Assembly (NCBI GenBank): GCA_028820035.1
Contig: JAPPKI010000529.1
Coordinates: 1 to 5,183, forward strand
Length of the DNA: 5,183 bases
Source of the DNA: a bacterium
GTDB lineage: Bacteria > Actinomycetota > Acidimicrobiia > Acidimicrobiales > Bin134
Reading direction: 5' to 3'
The notes below the pieces were generated by a model. It searched no databases, was not told the origin of the DNA, and saw nothing but the letters and a program-made list of their open reading frames with translations. This document shows, one piece after another, positions 1 through 5,183 of the stretch. Every line of letters starts with the position of its first letter. The stretch's first letter is position 1. Position numbers and translations under genes: made by a program.

Positions 1-911
1 TCTCAGCCATGCTCCTCGACGGGCTGCCCGGCGGATCCGGCGCCCGGTGGGGCGGTGACGGACCTGATACCGGCGGCTATCTGACCTCCCCTGCCGGGCT
101 GTGTACCAACATCGAGACCAACGAGCGGCACTACCCGGTGCTCTACCGACACCGTCGGGAGCGGCCCGACTCGGGCGGTCCCGGCCGATGGCGAGGCGGG
201 GTTGGTGTTGAACACGCCTACCAGCTACACCAAGCCGCCGGGACGGTGACCTCCACGGTGTTCGCCCACGGCCAGCAGCCGCCCACCGCCGCTGGAGTGG
301 TCGGCGGAGAGCCCGGCATGCAGCACACCGGGGTGTACGAGCGGTCCGACGGCACAATAGAGGTGCCTCCCCCCAAGCAAGTGGGCGAACTGGCCCTCGG
401 CGACGTGTACGCCAACTTGTGCGGCGGCGGAGGCGGGGTGGGCGACCCCCTGGATCGCGACCCCATTGCAGTAGAGCACGACGTGGCCGAAGGTCTAGTC
501 ACCGAAGCCGGTGCTGCCCGTGACTACGGCGTAGTGATCGGCGACGAGACGGCCACCGAAGAATTGCAAGCATCCCGCCGCCATACGCGAATCGGAAAGG
601 ATCCCGCCCCGCCTCTGGACCAAACTCCCGCCGGGCGAAGGCTCAGTTCCACCGTGGCATTGGCCGACGGCCACTACCTATGCCGTCGCTGCGGCCACGA
701 CCACGGCCCCACCAACGAGCCGTTGGTCAGCCAGTTGACAGTGGCCCGCTTCCCCGTCAACGAGCGCACCTCCTGGCCCTCGGCGCGCCCCGGCGACGAC
801 CGCTTCGAGATTTGCCGCCTGTACTGCCCCGCCTGCGCCGTCCAGGTAGACGTTCAAGTCGCCCTTGCCGACGCCCCCCTCCTGGAGACCGCCGAACTGC
901 TCGACAACTGA
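1..911 (+). CDS. Hydantoinase B/oxoprolinase-family subunit, C-terminal part, with a fused acetone-carboxylase-gamma-like zinc domain (5' partial)
   Basis: The reading frame is open from the window edge to a TGA at 909-911, so the true start lies upstream; the ATG at 9 is internal. Numbered from that ATG (300 residues), residues 1-185 match the end of HyuB-type proteins: GGSGARWGGDGPDTGG (8-23), RPDSGGPGRWRGGVGVEH (52-69), and the closing glycine-rich GGGGGVGDPLDRDP (139-152) followed by ARDYGVVI. Known HyuB relatives are cytoplasmic subunits of ATP-dependent hydantoinases, 5-oxoprolinases and acetone/acetophenone carboxylases, and pair with a HyuA-type subunit. After a linker (about 186-215), residues 216-300 add a domain with CxxC (C225, C228) and CxxxCxxC (C269, C273, C276). 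It resembles the separate zinc-binding gamma subunit of acetone carboxylases. I infer a carboxylase-like rather than simple hydantoinase role. The substrate is unknown, and a HyuA partner is expected upstream. Confidence 0.88.
   Translation, partial: SAMLLDGLPGGSGARWGGDGPDTGGYLTSPAGLCTNIETNERHYPVLYRHRRERPDSGGPGRWRGGVGVEHAYQLHQAAGTVTSTVFAHGQQPPTAAGVVGGEPGMQHTGVYERSDGTIEVPPPKQVGELALGDVYANLCGGGGGVGDPLDRDPIAVEHDVAEGLVTEAGAARDYGVVIGDETATEELQASRRHTRIGKDPAPPLDQTPAGRRLSSTVALADGHYLCRRCGHDHGPTNEPLVSQLTVARFPVNERTSWPSARPGDDRFEICRLYCPACAVQVDVQVALADAPLLETAELLDN
654..908 (+). other. Cys-rich acetone-carboxylase-gamma-like domain at the C-terminus of the HyuB protein
   Basis: This part of the HyuB reading frame (residues 216-300 from the ATG at 9) holds two cysteine clusters: CRRCGHDHGP at 225-234 and CRLYCPACAVQVDVQV at 269-284. 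They are about 40 residues apart, as in a split zinc ribbon. The segment after the last cysteine (hydrophobic VDVQV, then PLLETAELL) resembles the C-terminus of acetone carboxylase gamma subunits. In characterised enzymes that subunit is a separate small protein. Zinc binding is inferred from cysteine spacing only. Confidence 0.65.
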
Positions 912-1742
912 CTACCAGCGAGAACCGCCGGCGACGGTGATGCATTCGCCGGTGACGAATGAGGCCTCGTCGGAGAGCAGGAAGGCGATCACCACGGCGG
1001 TCTCGTCAGGGTGTTGCAAGCGTTCGAGGGCGATCTTGGAGCGCACCCACTGGCTGCGGTCGCCGCCAGAATGCGCCACGGTTTGCTCCAGATAGGGATG
1101 GCCGCTTTCGGTGGCGTCGGGGTCGACTCCTAGCGGGCGCACTCCGTTGACCCTGATCTGGTGGGGGGCTAGCTCCATGGCTAGGGCAGCGATCAGCCGG
1201 TCGACCCCGGCCTTGGCCGCGGCGAATGCCGAGGTGCCAGTAGCCGCAGCCACCGTCGCGTACGACGACAGCAGCACAATCGACCCGCCGTCACCCTGCT
1301 CGACCATCTGGCGGGCCGCGGCTTGGGCCACCAAGAACGCCCCGGTGAGGTTCACGTCCGTCGATCGCCGCCACGACGCCTCAGTCAGCTCCAAAAGCGG
1401 GGCCCACCCCATCTCAGGGCCCAGCCCACCGGCCACATTCACCACCAAGTCGAGCCGCCCCAACTCACTAACGCACCGCCCAACCGCCTCAGTCACCTGG
1501 ACCGCGTCGGCCACGTCGGTTTCAAGCCGCAGTGCCGCCTGCCCCTCAGCCCGCACCGCCTCCACAGTGGCGTCTAGCGCCTCCGGAGAAGCACAGGCCG
1601 AATCCGGCTGACCGACTTCTACTCGGTCGGCACAGGCAACGTCAGCCCCGGCTCGAGCCAGCCGCACCGCCACCGCCCGTCCAATCTCAGGAGGACACGC
1701 TGCCCCCATCACCAGCGCCACTTTCCCGGTGAAGTCGTGCAT
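912..1742 (-). CDS. Short-chain dehydrogenase/reductase family protein with non-canonical active site
   Basis: A Rossmann-fold SDR of 276 residues read from the ATG at 1742, which gives the usual N-terminus MHDFTGKVALVMGA. A GTG at 1760 would add six residues. Family landmarks are a DV pair after beta-3 (TDV at 75-77), VNVAGG (102-107, normally NNAG), helix-4 Asn131 (DVNLTG), Ser160 (LLSS), Lys177, VRPLG after beta-6 and the C-terminal GECITVAGG. Two features are abnormal. The TGxxxGxG cofactor loop reads MGAACPPEIG (12-21), with Thr replaced, two extra residues and no middle glycine. The position 13 residues after Ser160, four before Lys177, is Phe173 (codon TTC at 1224-1226) where catalytic Tyr is expected. 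Asp39 after beta-2 (ACAD) would favour NAD(H) over NADP(H). Substrate is unknown, and it may be a divergent or non-catalytic SDR. The gene is otherwise intact and ends directly against the convergent HyuB gene. Confidence 0.88.
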   Translation of the reverse strand: MHDFTGKVALVMGAACPPEIGRAVAVRLARAGADVACADRVEVGQPDSACASPEALDATVEAVRAEGQAALRLETDVADAVQVTEAVGRCVSELGRLDLVVNVAGGLGPEMGWAPLLELTEASWRRSTDVNLTGAFLVAQAAARQMVEQGDGGSIVLLSSYATVAAATGTSAFAAAKAGVDRLIAALAMELAPHQIRVNGVRPLGVDPDATESGHPYLEQTVAHSGGDRSQWVRSKIALERLQHPDETAVVIAFLLSDEASFVTGECITVAGGSRW

Positions 1743-1815
1743 CCCCCCAGCATCCCCCACCCACTGCGCTGGCTTCCACCAATGGTCCCCAAAAGACGGC
1801 CAGTAGGGTGGCGGG
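1743..1815. promoter_or_regulatory. Divergent intergenic region between the SDR and phosphatase genes
   Basis: This 73-nt spacer must hold the promoters of two genes transcribed away from each other. On the + strand TAGGGT (1804-1809) lies 6 nt before the phosphatase GTG. On the - strand the SDR start has only an imperfect hexamer, GATGCT (complement of 1749-1754), also 6 nt before its ATG. No clear -35 element or operator palindrome is seen. Confidence 0.45.
1804..1809 (+). promoter_or_regulatory. -10-like hexamer TAGGGT of the phosphatase gene
   Basis: The hexamer fits TANNNT and ends 6 nt before the GTG at 1816, so transcription would begin at or next to the start codon and give a leaderless mRNA. 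This supports GTG 1816 over the downstream ATG at 1843. A Shine-Dalgarno reading of the same AGGGTGG bases is the alternative. Confidence 0.55.
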
Positions 1816-2325
1816 GTGCAGGTGGGGTCGGCGCGGTATCAGATGGCGGGGGGAATACACCGGATTCCGGTGCCCGGCGCCGGTGGAGGTCTCCACGCTG
1901 CAGCGTTCGCGGTGACCGGCCCAGACCCAGCGGCAGCTCTGAAGGATGTGGGCGCCAAGGTCATGGTCTGCTTGCTCACCGACTCGGAGATCGCCATGCG
2001 ATTTCCCGACTATCCCGCGTGGTTGGCCGACCCCGCTCCTCACCAGGCCATCCATGTGCCGATTGTCGATCAAGGGGTTACTGGCGACGACACCATTCTA
2101 GAATTGGTGGACAACGTCAACCGGCACCTCGACCGGGGCACCGGGGTGTTGGTCCATTGCGGGGCGGGCTACGGCCGAGCCGGGATCGTATGCATCTCCG
2201 TGCTTACTTCCCGAGGAATGGACTTGGATAGCGCAGTGGCCGCGGTGCGAGCCGCCCGGCCAGCCGCAGGACCCCAGTCGCTTTCGCAGGAGGCTCAGAT
2301 CACCCGCTTAGCGGCTGGAGTCTGA
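1816..2325 (+). CDS. Small dual-specificity/tyrosine-type protein phosphatase
   Basis: A 169-residue soluble protein of the cysteine-dependent phosphatase superfamily. The signature HCxxGxxR appears as HCGAGYGR at residues 114-121, giving nucleophile Cys115 and phosphate-binding Arg121. Asp85 in VPIVDQG is the probable general acid, and the RPAAGPQSLSQEAQ stretch (148-161) matches the conserved Arg-Pro/Gln tail. The N-terminal GGIHRIPVPGAGG and the layout recall bacterial relatives of CDKN3/KAP-like phosphatases. It should hydrolyse a phosphomonoester, perhaps phosphotyrosine or phosphothreonine on a protein, but the substrate cannot be told. Oddly, the residue after Arg121 is Ala122, where Ser/Thr normally assists hydrolysis of the phosphocysteine intermediate. 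GTG at 1816 is preferred because of the -10-like hexamer just upstream; ATG 1843 would shorten the protein by nine residues without touching the domain. No cognate kinase is in the window. Confidence 0.85.
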   Translation: MQVGSARYQMAGGIHRIPVPGAGGGLHAAAFAVTGPDPAAALKDVGAKVMVCLLTDSEIAMRFPDYPAWLADPAPHQAIHVPIVDQGVTGDDTILELVDNVNRHLDRGTGVLVHCGAGYGRAGIVCISVLTSRGMDLDSAVAAVRAARPAAGPQSLSQEAQITRLAAGV

Positions 2326-2336
2326 AGAGCCGCAAT

Positions 2337-3101
2337 TCACATTCCGCCGGCGATTTTGTAATCATGGCCGGTGGCATAGGACGAGGCGTCGGTAGCCAAG
2401 AACAGGGCCAGGCCAATGATCTCGTCGCACTCGGCTACCCGCTTCATCATGGTGGCCCGTCCCGATCGTTCCGGGAATTCAGGGTCGAATCGCATCGACC
2501 CCTTCATCATTTCCGACATGAACGGCCCCGGCACCAGCGAGTTGACCCGCACATTGAGCCCAGCCCACTCGCCGGCCATGGCCCGGGTGGCGTTGTGCAG
2601 CGCGGCCTTGCTGGAGGTGTAGATCCCCACACCGGGGCCACCGCCGTAGGCCCCCATGGTTGTCACGTTGATGATCGACCCGCCGCTGGCCTCACCCATG
2701 CGGGGGGCCACCAGCCCGGCCAAGCGGATCGGCCCCTTCACGTTCACCGCGTACACCTTGTCGAAGTAGGCCTCGGTGCAGTCGGCCACGGTGACCGGCG
2801 CGGGATTGATGCCGGCGTTGTTGACCAGCACGTCTACTTGACCCAACTCGTCGTACACCCGATCCACCAGGGCTTCGATCTGGTCCCACTCCCCCATGTG
2901 GCAGGCGAAGCCCCGCACCATTTGGCCGCCCAACTCATCGTTCAGCTCGGCGGCAGCCTCGTCGCAGCCCTCCTGGCGCCGTCCGGTGATCACAACGTCG
3001 GCCCCAGCCATGGCATAGCCCTTGGCGATCGACCGCCCGATGCCTTTGGTCCCCCCGGTGACCACCGCCACTTTCCCCGTCAAGTCGAACAAGCTGCTCA
3101 T
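2337..3101 (-). CDS. Classical short-chain dehydrogenase/reductase (SDR), NADP(H)-type
   Basis: A full-length 254-residue classical SDR, the usual size for the family. It has the cofactor loop TGGTKGIG (15-22), NNAG (94-97), helix-4 Asn120 (AVNVKG), YTSSK with catalytic Tyr161 and Lys165, the PGP turn (191-193) after beta-6 and a C-terminal KIAGGM. Arg41-Arg42 after beta-2 (TGRRQ) suggest NADP(H) preference. The catalytic Ser position, 13 residues before Tyr161, is Thr148, a conservative change. It probably oxidises or reduces a hydroxyl/carbonyl group; many such proteins are annotated as 3-oxoacyl-ACP or glucose dehydrogenases, but nothing here fixes the substrate. It is the last of three same-strand genes, 75 nt behind the flavodoxin-like gene, and ends 11 nt from the convergent phosphatase stop. 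A TAAGAT hexamer 6 nt before the ATG suggests a promoter of its own. Confidence 0.93.
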   Translation of the reverse strand: MSSLFDLTGKVAVVTGGTKGIGRSIAKGYAMAGADVVITGRRQEGCDEAAAELNDELGGQMVRGFACHMGEWDQIEALVDRVYDELGQVDVLVNNAGINPAPVTVADCTEAYFDKVYAVNVKGPIRLAGLVAPRMGEASGGSIINVTTMGAYGGGPGVGIYTSSKAALHNATRAMAGEWAGLNVRVNSLVPGPFMSEMMKGSMRFDPEFPERSGRATMMKRVAECDEIIGLALFLATDASSYATGHDYKIAGGM

Positions 3102-3107
3102 GGCCTG

Positions 3108-3113
3108 ATCTTA
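3108..3113 (-). promoter_or_regulatory. -10-like hexamer TAAGAT of the SDR gene
   Basis: Read on the - strand, TAAGAT ends 6 nt before the ATG at 3101. It is the closest of the set to the TATAAT consensus. The spacing fits leaderless initiation and suggests this gene can be expressed separately from the flavodoxin and MFS genes upstream. No -35 hexamer is recognisable. Confidence 0.55.
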
Positions 3114-3176
3114 CGAACCGCTTCCCGACCACCCCCATCCGGGCTGGACACCCCTAGGCCTGTGGGGCCGGCGGAC

Positions 3177-3635
3177 TCAGTAGATACCCAACTCCAAGCC
3201 TGCAGCCAGAGTCATGCCCAATTCCTGGCAGGCCTCCAAGTGGTCGTCAGTCAGCTCGCCTGTGGCCACCACCGGAGGAGCCACCGCCTTCCACCCCAGC
3301 CCGGTGACCAGGGGCTCCACCGCCCGTACCGCACCGGTGCCGTCGTTGCCGGCCCTGACAAAGAGCCCGTAGGGCCGTCCCCGAGTGTGGTCCAGGCAGA
3401 CGTAGTACACGGTGTCGAAGAAGTGCTTGAGGGCACCGCTCATGTAGCCGAAGTTCTCCGGAGTGCCCAGCAGGTAGCCGTCAGCGGCCATCACGTCGTC
3501 GGGAGTGGCTTCGAGCGCGGCCACCTGAACTACTTCTACCCCTTCGATGTCGGGATGGCTGGCCCCGGCCACCACCGCCTCGGTCATGGCTTTCGTGCCC
3601 CCGGTCTTGGAATGGGACACCACCAGCACTCGCAC
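3177..3635 (-). CDS. Flavodoxin-like / NAD(P)H-dependent FMN reductase-like protein
   Basis: A 152-residue single-domain flavodoxin fold. After beta-1 (RVLVVSHS) the loop SHSKTGGT (7-14) fits the FMN-phosphate-binding loop with consensus S/T-x-T-G-x-T. The segment GTPENFGYMSGALKHFFD (57-74) is the characteristic second flavin-contact region of flavodoxin/NADPH-dependent FMN reductase-like proteins, and RAGNDGTGAVRAVEPL (94-109) forms the third loop. It should bind FMN in the cytoplasm and carry electrons or reduce small acceptors such as quinones; the partner is unknown. There is no signal peptide or membrane segment. The start is a GTG preceded at 7 nt by TACCGT. It lies 28 nt downstream of the MFS stop on the same strand, so cotranscription with the transporter is plausible, although its own hexamer suggests internal initiation too. 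Confidence 0.87.
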   Translation of the reverse strand: MRVLVVSHSKTGGTKAMTEAVVAGASHPDIEGVEVVQVAALEATPDDVMAADGYLLGTPENFGYMSGALKHFFDTVYYVCLDHTRGRPYGLFVRAGNDGTGAVRAVEPLVTGLGWKAVAPPVVATGELTDDHLEACQELGMTLAAGLELGIY

Positions 3636-3642
3636 CCATCCG

Positions 3643-3648
3643 ACGGTA
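3643..3648 (-). promoter_or_regulatory. -10-like hexamer TACCGT of the flavodoxin-like gene
   Basis: On the - strand this TANNNT hexamer ends 7 nt before the GTG at 3635 and lies inside the 28-nt gap after the MFS gene. By itself it is weak. It gains support from the same arrangement at four other starts in the window. A GGGGGAG purine run lies just upstream, too far from the start to be a normal ribosome site. Confidence 0.42.
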
Positions 3649-3663
3649 CTCCCCCACTGCCGG

Positions 3664-4908
3664 TCACGTGGCGGCAGTACCCACGTCCATGGAGGCGAAC
3701 CGGCGGGTGCTCACCAGCCAGGCGGCCAGCACGACGATGGTGGCCGCGCTGATCGACACCGTGACTCGGGGGCCGACCCAGTCGTACAACGCTCCTTGGA
3801 TCAAGGTGCCAGTCCCGATGGCCACGTTGATCACCATCAGATAGAGAGCTATGACCCGGCCCCGCATTGACTCGTCCACTTGGAGTTGGATGACGGTGTT
3901 CAGCGTTGAAGCGGTGGCGAGGTGGCAGCCCCCAAGGATGAGCAGGAACACGATGGCCATGGCGTACCACGGCGCCAGCCCGAAACCGGCCAGCGCCAGT
4001 CCGTAGGTGCTCAGCCCGATGGCCAGCAGTCGGGATCGGGCGGTGAACTGCCCCCTTCCGGCCACCAACGGGAAAAAGATGATCGATCCGATGCCGGTAC
4101 CGGCGGCCAGAAGACCGAGCTGCCAACCGGTGGTGTTGAACTCCTCTTCGGCGAACACCACGATCAAGAAGATGAGGGGCTGGGCGCAAGTAGCAGTAAT
4201 GAGCACCGTCTTGAATGCTCTTTGGATTCCGGGCTGGGTTCTCCAGTAGCCCACTACCTCGCGCAGATCGGCGAACACCCTGATGGGAGGCGGGTCGTCG
4301 GGCAATAAGCGGGGCACCTGTATCAGCACTACCGCAAACAACACCGCAAAGAAGGAAACTCCGTTGGCGAAAAACACCCAGCCCGGCCCGAAGAATCCCA
4401 ACAACACGCCTCCCAGGGCCGGCCCTACAGCCCGGGTAGCCTGGAACTGGGTGGAGTTGAGGGTGACCGCGTTCAACAACAGCTCCTTGGGCACCAACTC
4501 CGAGATGAATGCCTGCCAGGCCGGAAGCATGAACCCGTTGAGGATTCCGTAGCCCCAGGCCAACAGCATGTAGATGACTGGCGAGCGCACGCCTACGCCC
4601 CACAAAGCGGAGAACCCGAAGGCGCCGACGCACAGGAGGCTCTGGGTTACCAGGATGATGCTGCGGCGGGGCACCCGGTCGGCCAACGGCCCGGCCCACA
4701 AATTGGTGAAAACCGTCATTACCATCTGGGTGATCGCCACCAGTCCGACCCACGCTCCCCGGTCGGTGATCTCGTCGATCACATAGGCCAGCACCAGAAT
4801 CTGCATCCACGTTCCGGTGTTGGACACCAGGGCCCCAAACCAGAACAACCGGAAGTTGCGCAACCGCAGGGCCCGAGTCGAAGCCCGAAACCCCGATCGA
4901 TCAGCCAC
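3664..4908 (-). CDS. MFS transporter, EntS-like/MFS_3 family (predicted exporter)
   Basis: A 414-residue inner-membrane protein with about 12 hydrophobic helices, the normal length for this family. The N-terminus ALRLRNFRLFWFGALVSNTG (13-32) and LNAVTLNSTQFQATRAVGPA (145-164) are typical of the EntS-like branch, whose studied members export siderophores or other small molecules by proton antiport. The MFS motif A is GPLADRVPRR (73-82), in the loop between helices 2 and 3. A second-half counterpart, DESMRGRVIALYLMV, spans 345-359. The long central loop (about 199-228) is charged and proline-rich (LLPDDPPP), as expected between the two six-helix bundles. The substrate cannot be inferred. The start is GTG at 4908 with TAGGGT 6 nt upstream. 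It leads the minus-strand MFS, flavodoxin, SDR series and diverges from the quinone-oxidoreductase-like gene. Confidence 0.92.
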   Translation of the reverse strand: MADRSGFRASTRALRLRNFRLFWFGALVSNTGTWMQILVLAYVIDEITDRGAWVGLVAITQMVMTVFTNLWAGPLADRVPRRSIILVTQSLLCVGAFGFSALWGVGVRSPVIYMLLAWGYGILNGFMLPAWQAFISELVPKELLLNAVTLNSTQFQATRAVGPALGGVLLGFFGPGWVFFANGVSFFAVLFAVVLIQVPRLLPDDPPPIRVFADLREVVGYWRTQPGIQRAFKTVLITATCAQPLIFLIVVFAEEEFNTTGWQLGLLAAGTGIGSIIFFPLVAGRGQFTARSRLLAIGLSTYGLALAGFGLAPWYAMAIVFLLILGGCHLATASTLNTVIQLQVDESMRGRVIALYLMVINVAIGTGTLIQGALYDWVGPRVTVSISAATIVVLAAWLVSTRRFASMDVGTAAT

Positions 4909-4914
4909 CCAGCG

Positions 4915-4920
4915 ACCCTA
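4915..4920 (-). promoter_or_regulatory. -10-like hexamer TAGGGT of the MFS gene
   Basis: Read on the - strand, the hexamer ends 6 nt before the GTG at 4908. Both sequence and spacing are identical to those at the phosphatase gene (1804-1809). It supports a leaderless transcript and the choice of this GTG. AGGG could alternatively act as a weak Shine-Dalgarno. Confidence 0.55.
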
Positions 4921-4961
4921 CCGCCCGCCCGGTCGGAGACAGACCACCGAGTCCACACCGC

Positions 4962-4967
4962 TAGGCT
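4962..4967 (+). promoter_or_regulatory. -10-like hexamer TAGGCT of the MDR gene
   Basis: TAGGCT ends 8 nt before the GTG at 4976, within the spacing expected for transcription starting at or almost at the first codon. No purine-rich ribosome site separates it from the start, which favours the leaderless reading here. Confidence 0.52.
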
Positions 4968-4975
4968 TCGCGGCC

Positions 4976-5183
4976 GTGCGAGCATGGCGAGTTCATCAAT
5001 ATGGGAGGCCGTCGGAGGCGCTGCGGCTGGACGACATCGACGAGCCGGTGCCGGAACCGGGCAAGATCCGGGTGGCGCCCCAACGGGCGGTGGTGAACTT
5101 CAACGTGAACGACGGCTGCCACGGCCCCTACCGCACCGTGACCCCCGACGTCCCGTACACCTTGGGCTTGGAGGTGGTGGGCC
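4976..5183 (+). CDS. Zinc-independent MDR / quinone oxidoreductase-like protein, N-terminus (3' partial)
   Basis: The first 69 codons are visible before the window ends, opening with GTG as VRAWRVHQYGRPSEALRLDD. This pattern (RAxxxxxxGxPxxLxLxD), then EPVPEPGKIRVAPQRAVVNF (23-42) and PYTLGLEVVG (60-69), is the GroES-like N-terminal domain of medium-chain dehydrogenases. The catalytic-zinc Cys and its CG(T/S)D context are missing; NFNVND (41-46) stands in their place, as in NADPH:quinone oxidoreductases and enoyl reductases. Activity would be NAD(P)H-dependent reduction of a quinone or enone in the cytoplasm, but the Rossmann domain lies outside the window. The gene diverges from the MFS gene over 67 nt and has a -10-like TAGGCT just before its start. 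Confidence 0.82.
   Translation, partial: MRAWRVHQYGRPSEALRLDDIDEPVPEPGKIRVAPQRAVVNFNVNDGCHGPYRTVTPDVPYTLGLEVVG

Larger units (their letters stand above)
4909..4975. promoter_or_regulatory. Divergent intergenic region between the MFS and MDR genes
   Basis: This 67-nt spacer holds TAGGGT on the - strand (4915-4920) for the MFS gene and TAGGCT on the + strand (4962-4967) for the MDR gene. Their upstream elements would have to share roughly 40 nt, so the two promoters may influence each other. No convincing -35 hexamers or operator palindrome could be picked out. Confidence 0.5.

Noticed and set aside
1715..1742. Similarity between the start regions of the two SDR genes (ACTTTCCC-type segments near 1721 and 3071), considered as a DNA repeat.
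   Set aside because: It encodes the homologous GKVA N-terminal strand of both SDR proteins and is explained by shared protein family.
1843..1845. ATG at 1843 as the phosphatase start instead of GTG 1816.
   Set aside because: It has no suitably spaced ribosome site or -10-like hexamer, whereas GTG 1816 has TAGGGT at the same 6-nt spacing as other starts here. It cannot be fully excluded.
3149..3170. Possible hairpin (CCCC...GGGG with inner AGGCCT) just after the flavodoxin-like stop, considered as a terminator.
   Set aside because: Only about four pairs form around a 9-nt loop and no T-run follows on the - strand, so it is too weak to call.
3665..3670. CACGTG palindrome at the MFS stop, considered as an operator.
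   Set aside because: It is a single six-base palindrome overlapping a stop codon, with no second copy near a promoter; this is expected by chance.
2364..3752. A 462-codon open frame on the + strand opposite the second SDR and flavodoxin genes.
   Set aside because: Its translation is low-complexity and rich in His, Gly, Arg and Pro, with no recognisable domain. It lies wholly opposite two well-supported families. Such long antisense frames are common in GC-rich DNA.
3584..4810. A 408-codon - strand frame overlapping the MFS gene in another frame.
   Set aside because: It is an Arg/Gly/His-rich shadow with no hydrophobic helices, while the overlapping frame gives a clear 12-helix MFS protein.

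Overview
The window is GC-rich, densely packed bacterial DNA with seven protein-coding genes, two of them cut by the window edges. GTG starts are frequent, and most starts sit 6-8 nt behind a TANNNT hexamer, which suggests leaderless mRNAs. The protein families (HyuB-type carboxylase/hydantoinase, two short-chain dehydrogenases, an EntS-like MFS transporter, a quinone-oxidoreductase-like MDR) suit a high-GC actinobacterium. An acidimicrobial-type or similar environmental lineage is a guess from overall flavour, not shown by any marker gene.

Layout: (1) 1-911 (+) is the C-terminal part of a hydantoinase B/acetone-carboxylase-type subunit. It carries an extra C-terminal Cys-rich domain like the zinc-binding gamma subunit of acetone carboxylase. 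(2) 912-1742 (-) is a short-chain dehydrogenase with a Phe at the catalytic Tyr position and an irregular glycine motif; it meets gene 1 tail-to-tail with no spacer. (3) 1816-2325 (+) is a small cysteine-dependent protein phosphatase, divergent from gene 2. (4) 2337-3101 (-) is a classical short-chain dehydrogenase, convergent with gene 3. (5) 3177-3635 (-) is a flavodoxin-like FMN protein. (6) 3664-4908 (-) is a 12-helix MFS exporter. (7) 4976-5183 (+) is the start of a zinc-independent MDR/quinone oxidoreductase, divergent from gene 6.

Genes 6, 5 and 4 run in one direction with gaps of 28 and 75 nt and could be cotranscribed. However, each also has its own -10-like hexamer close to its start. 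Taken together the region looks like metabolic or redox genes (carboxylation or hydrolysis of a small molecule, oxidoreductions, efflux), but no pathway can be named. No gene-free stretch exceeds 75 nt. I see no RNA genes, mobile elements, CRISPR arrays or convincing terminators.

The most interesting points are the HyuB plus gamma-like domain fusion, the uniform start-proximal -10 architecture, and the SDR lacking its catalytic tyrosine. No clearly new multi-gene system is evident.
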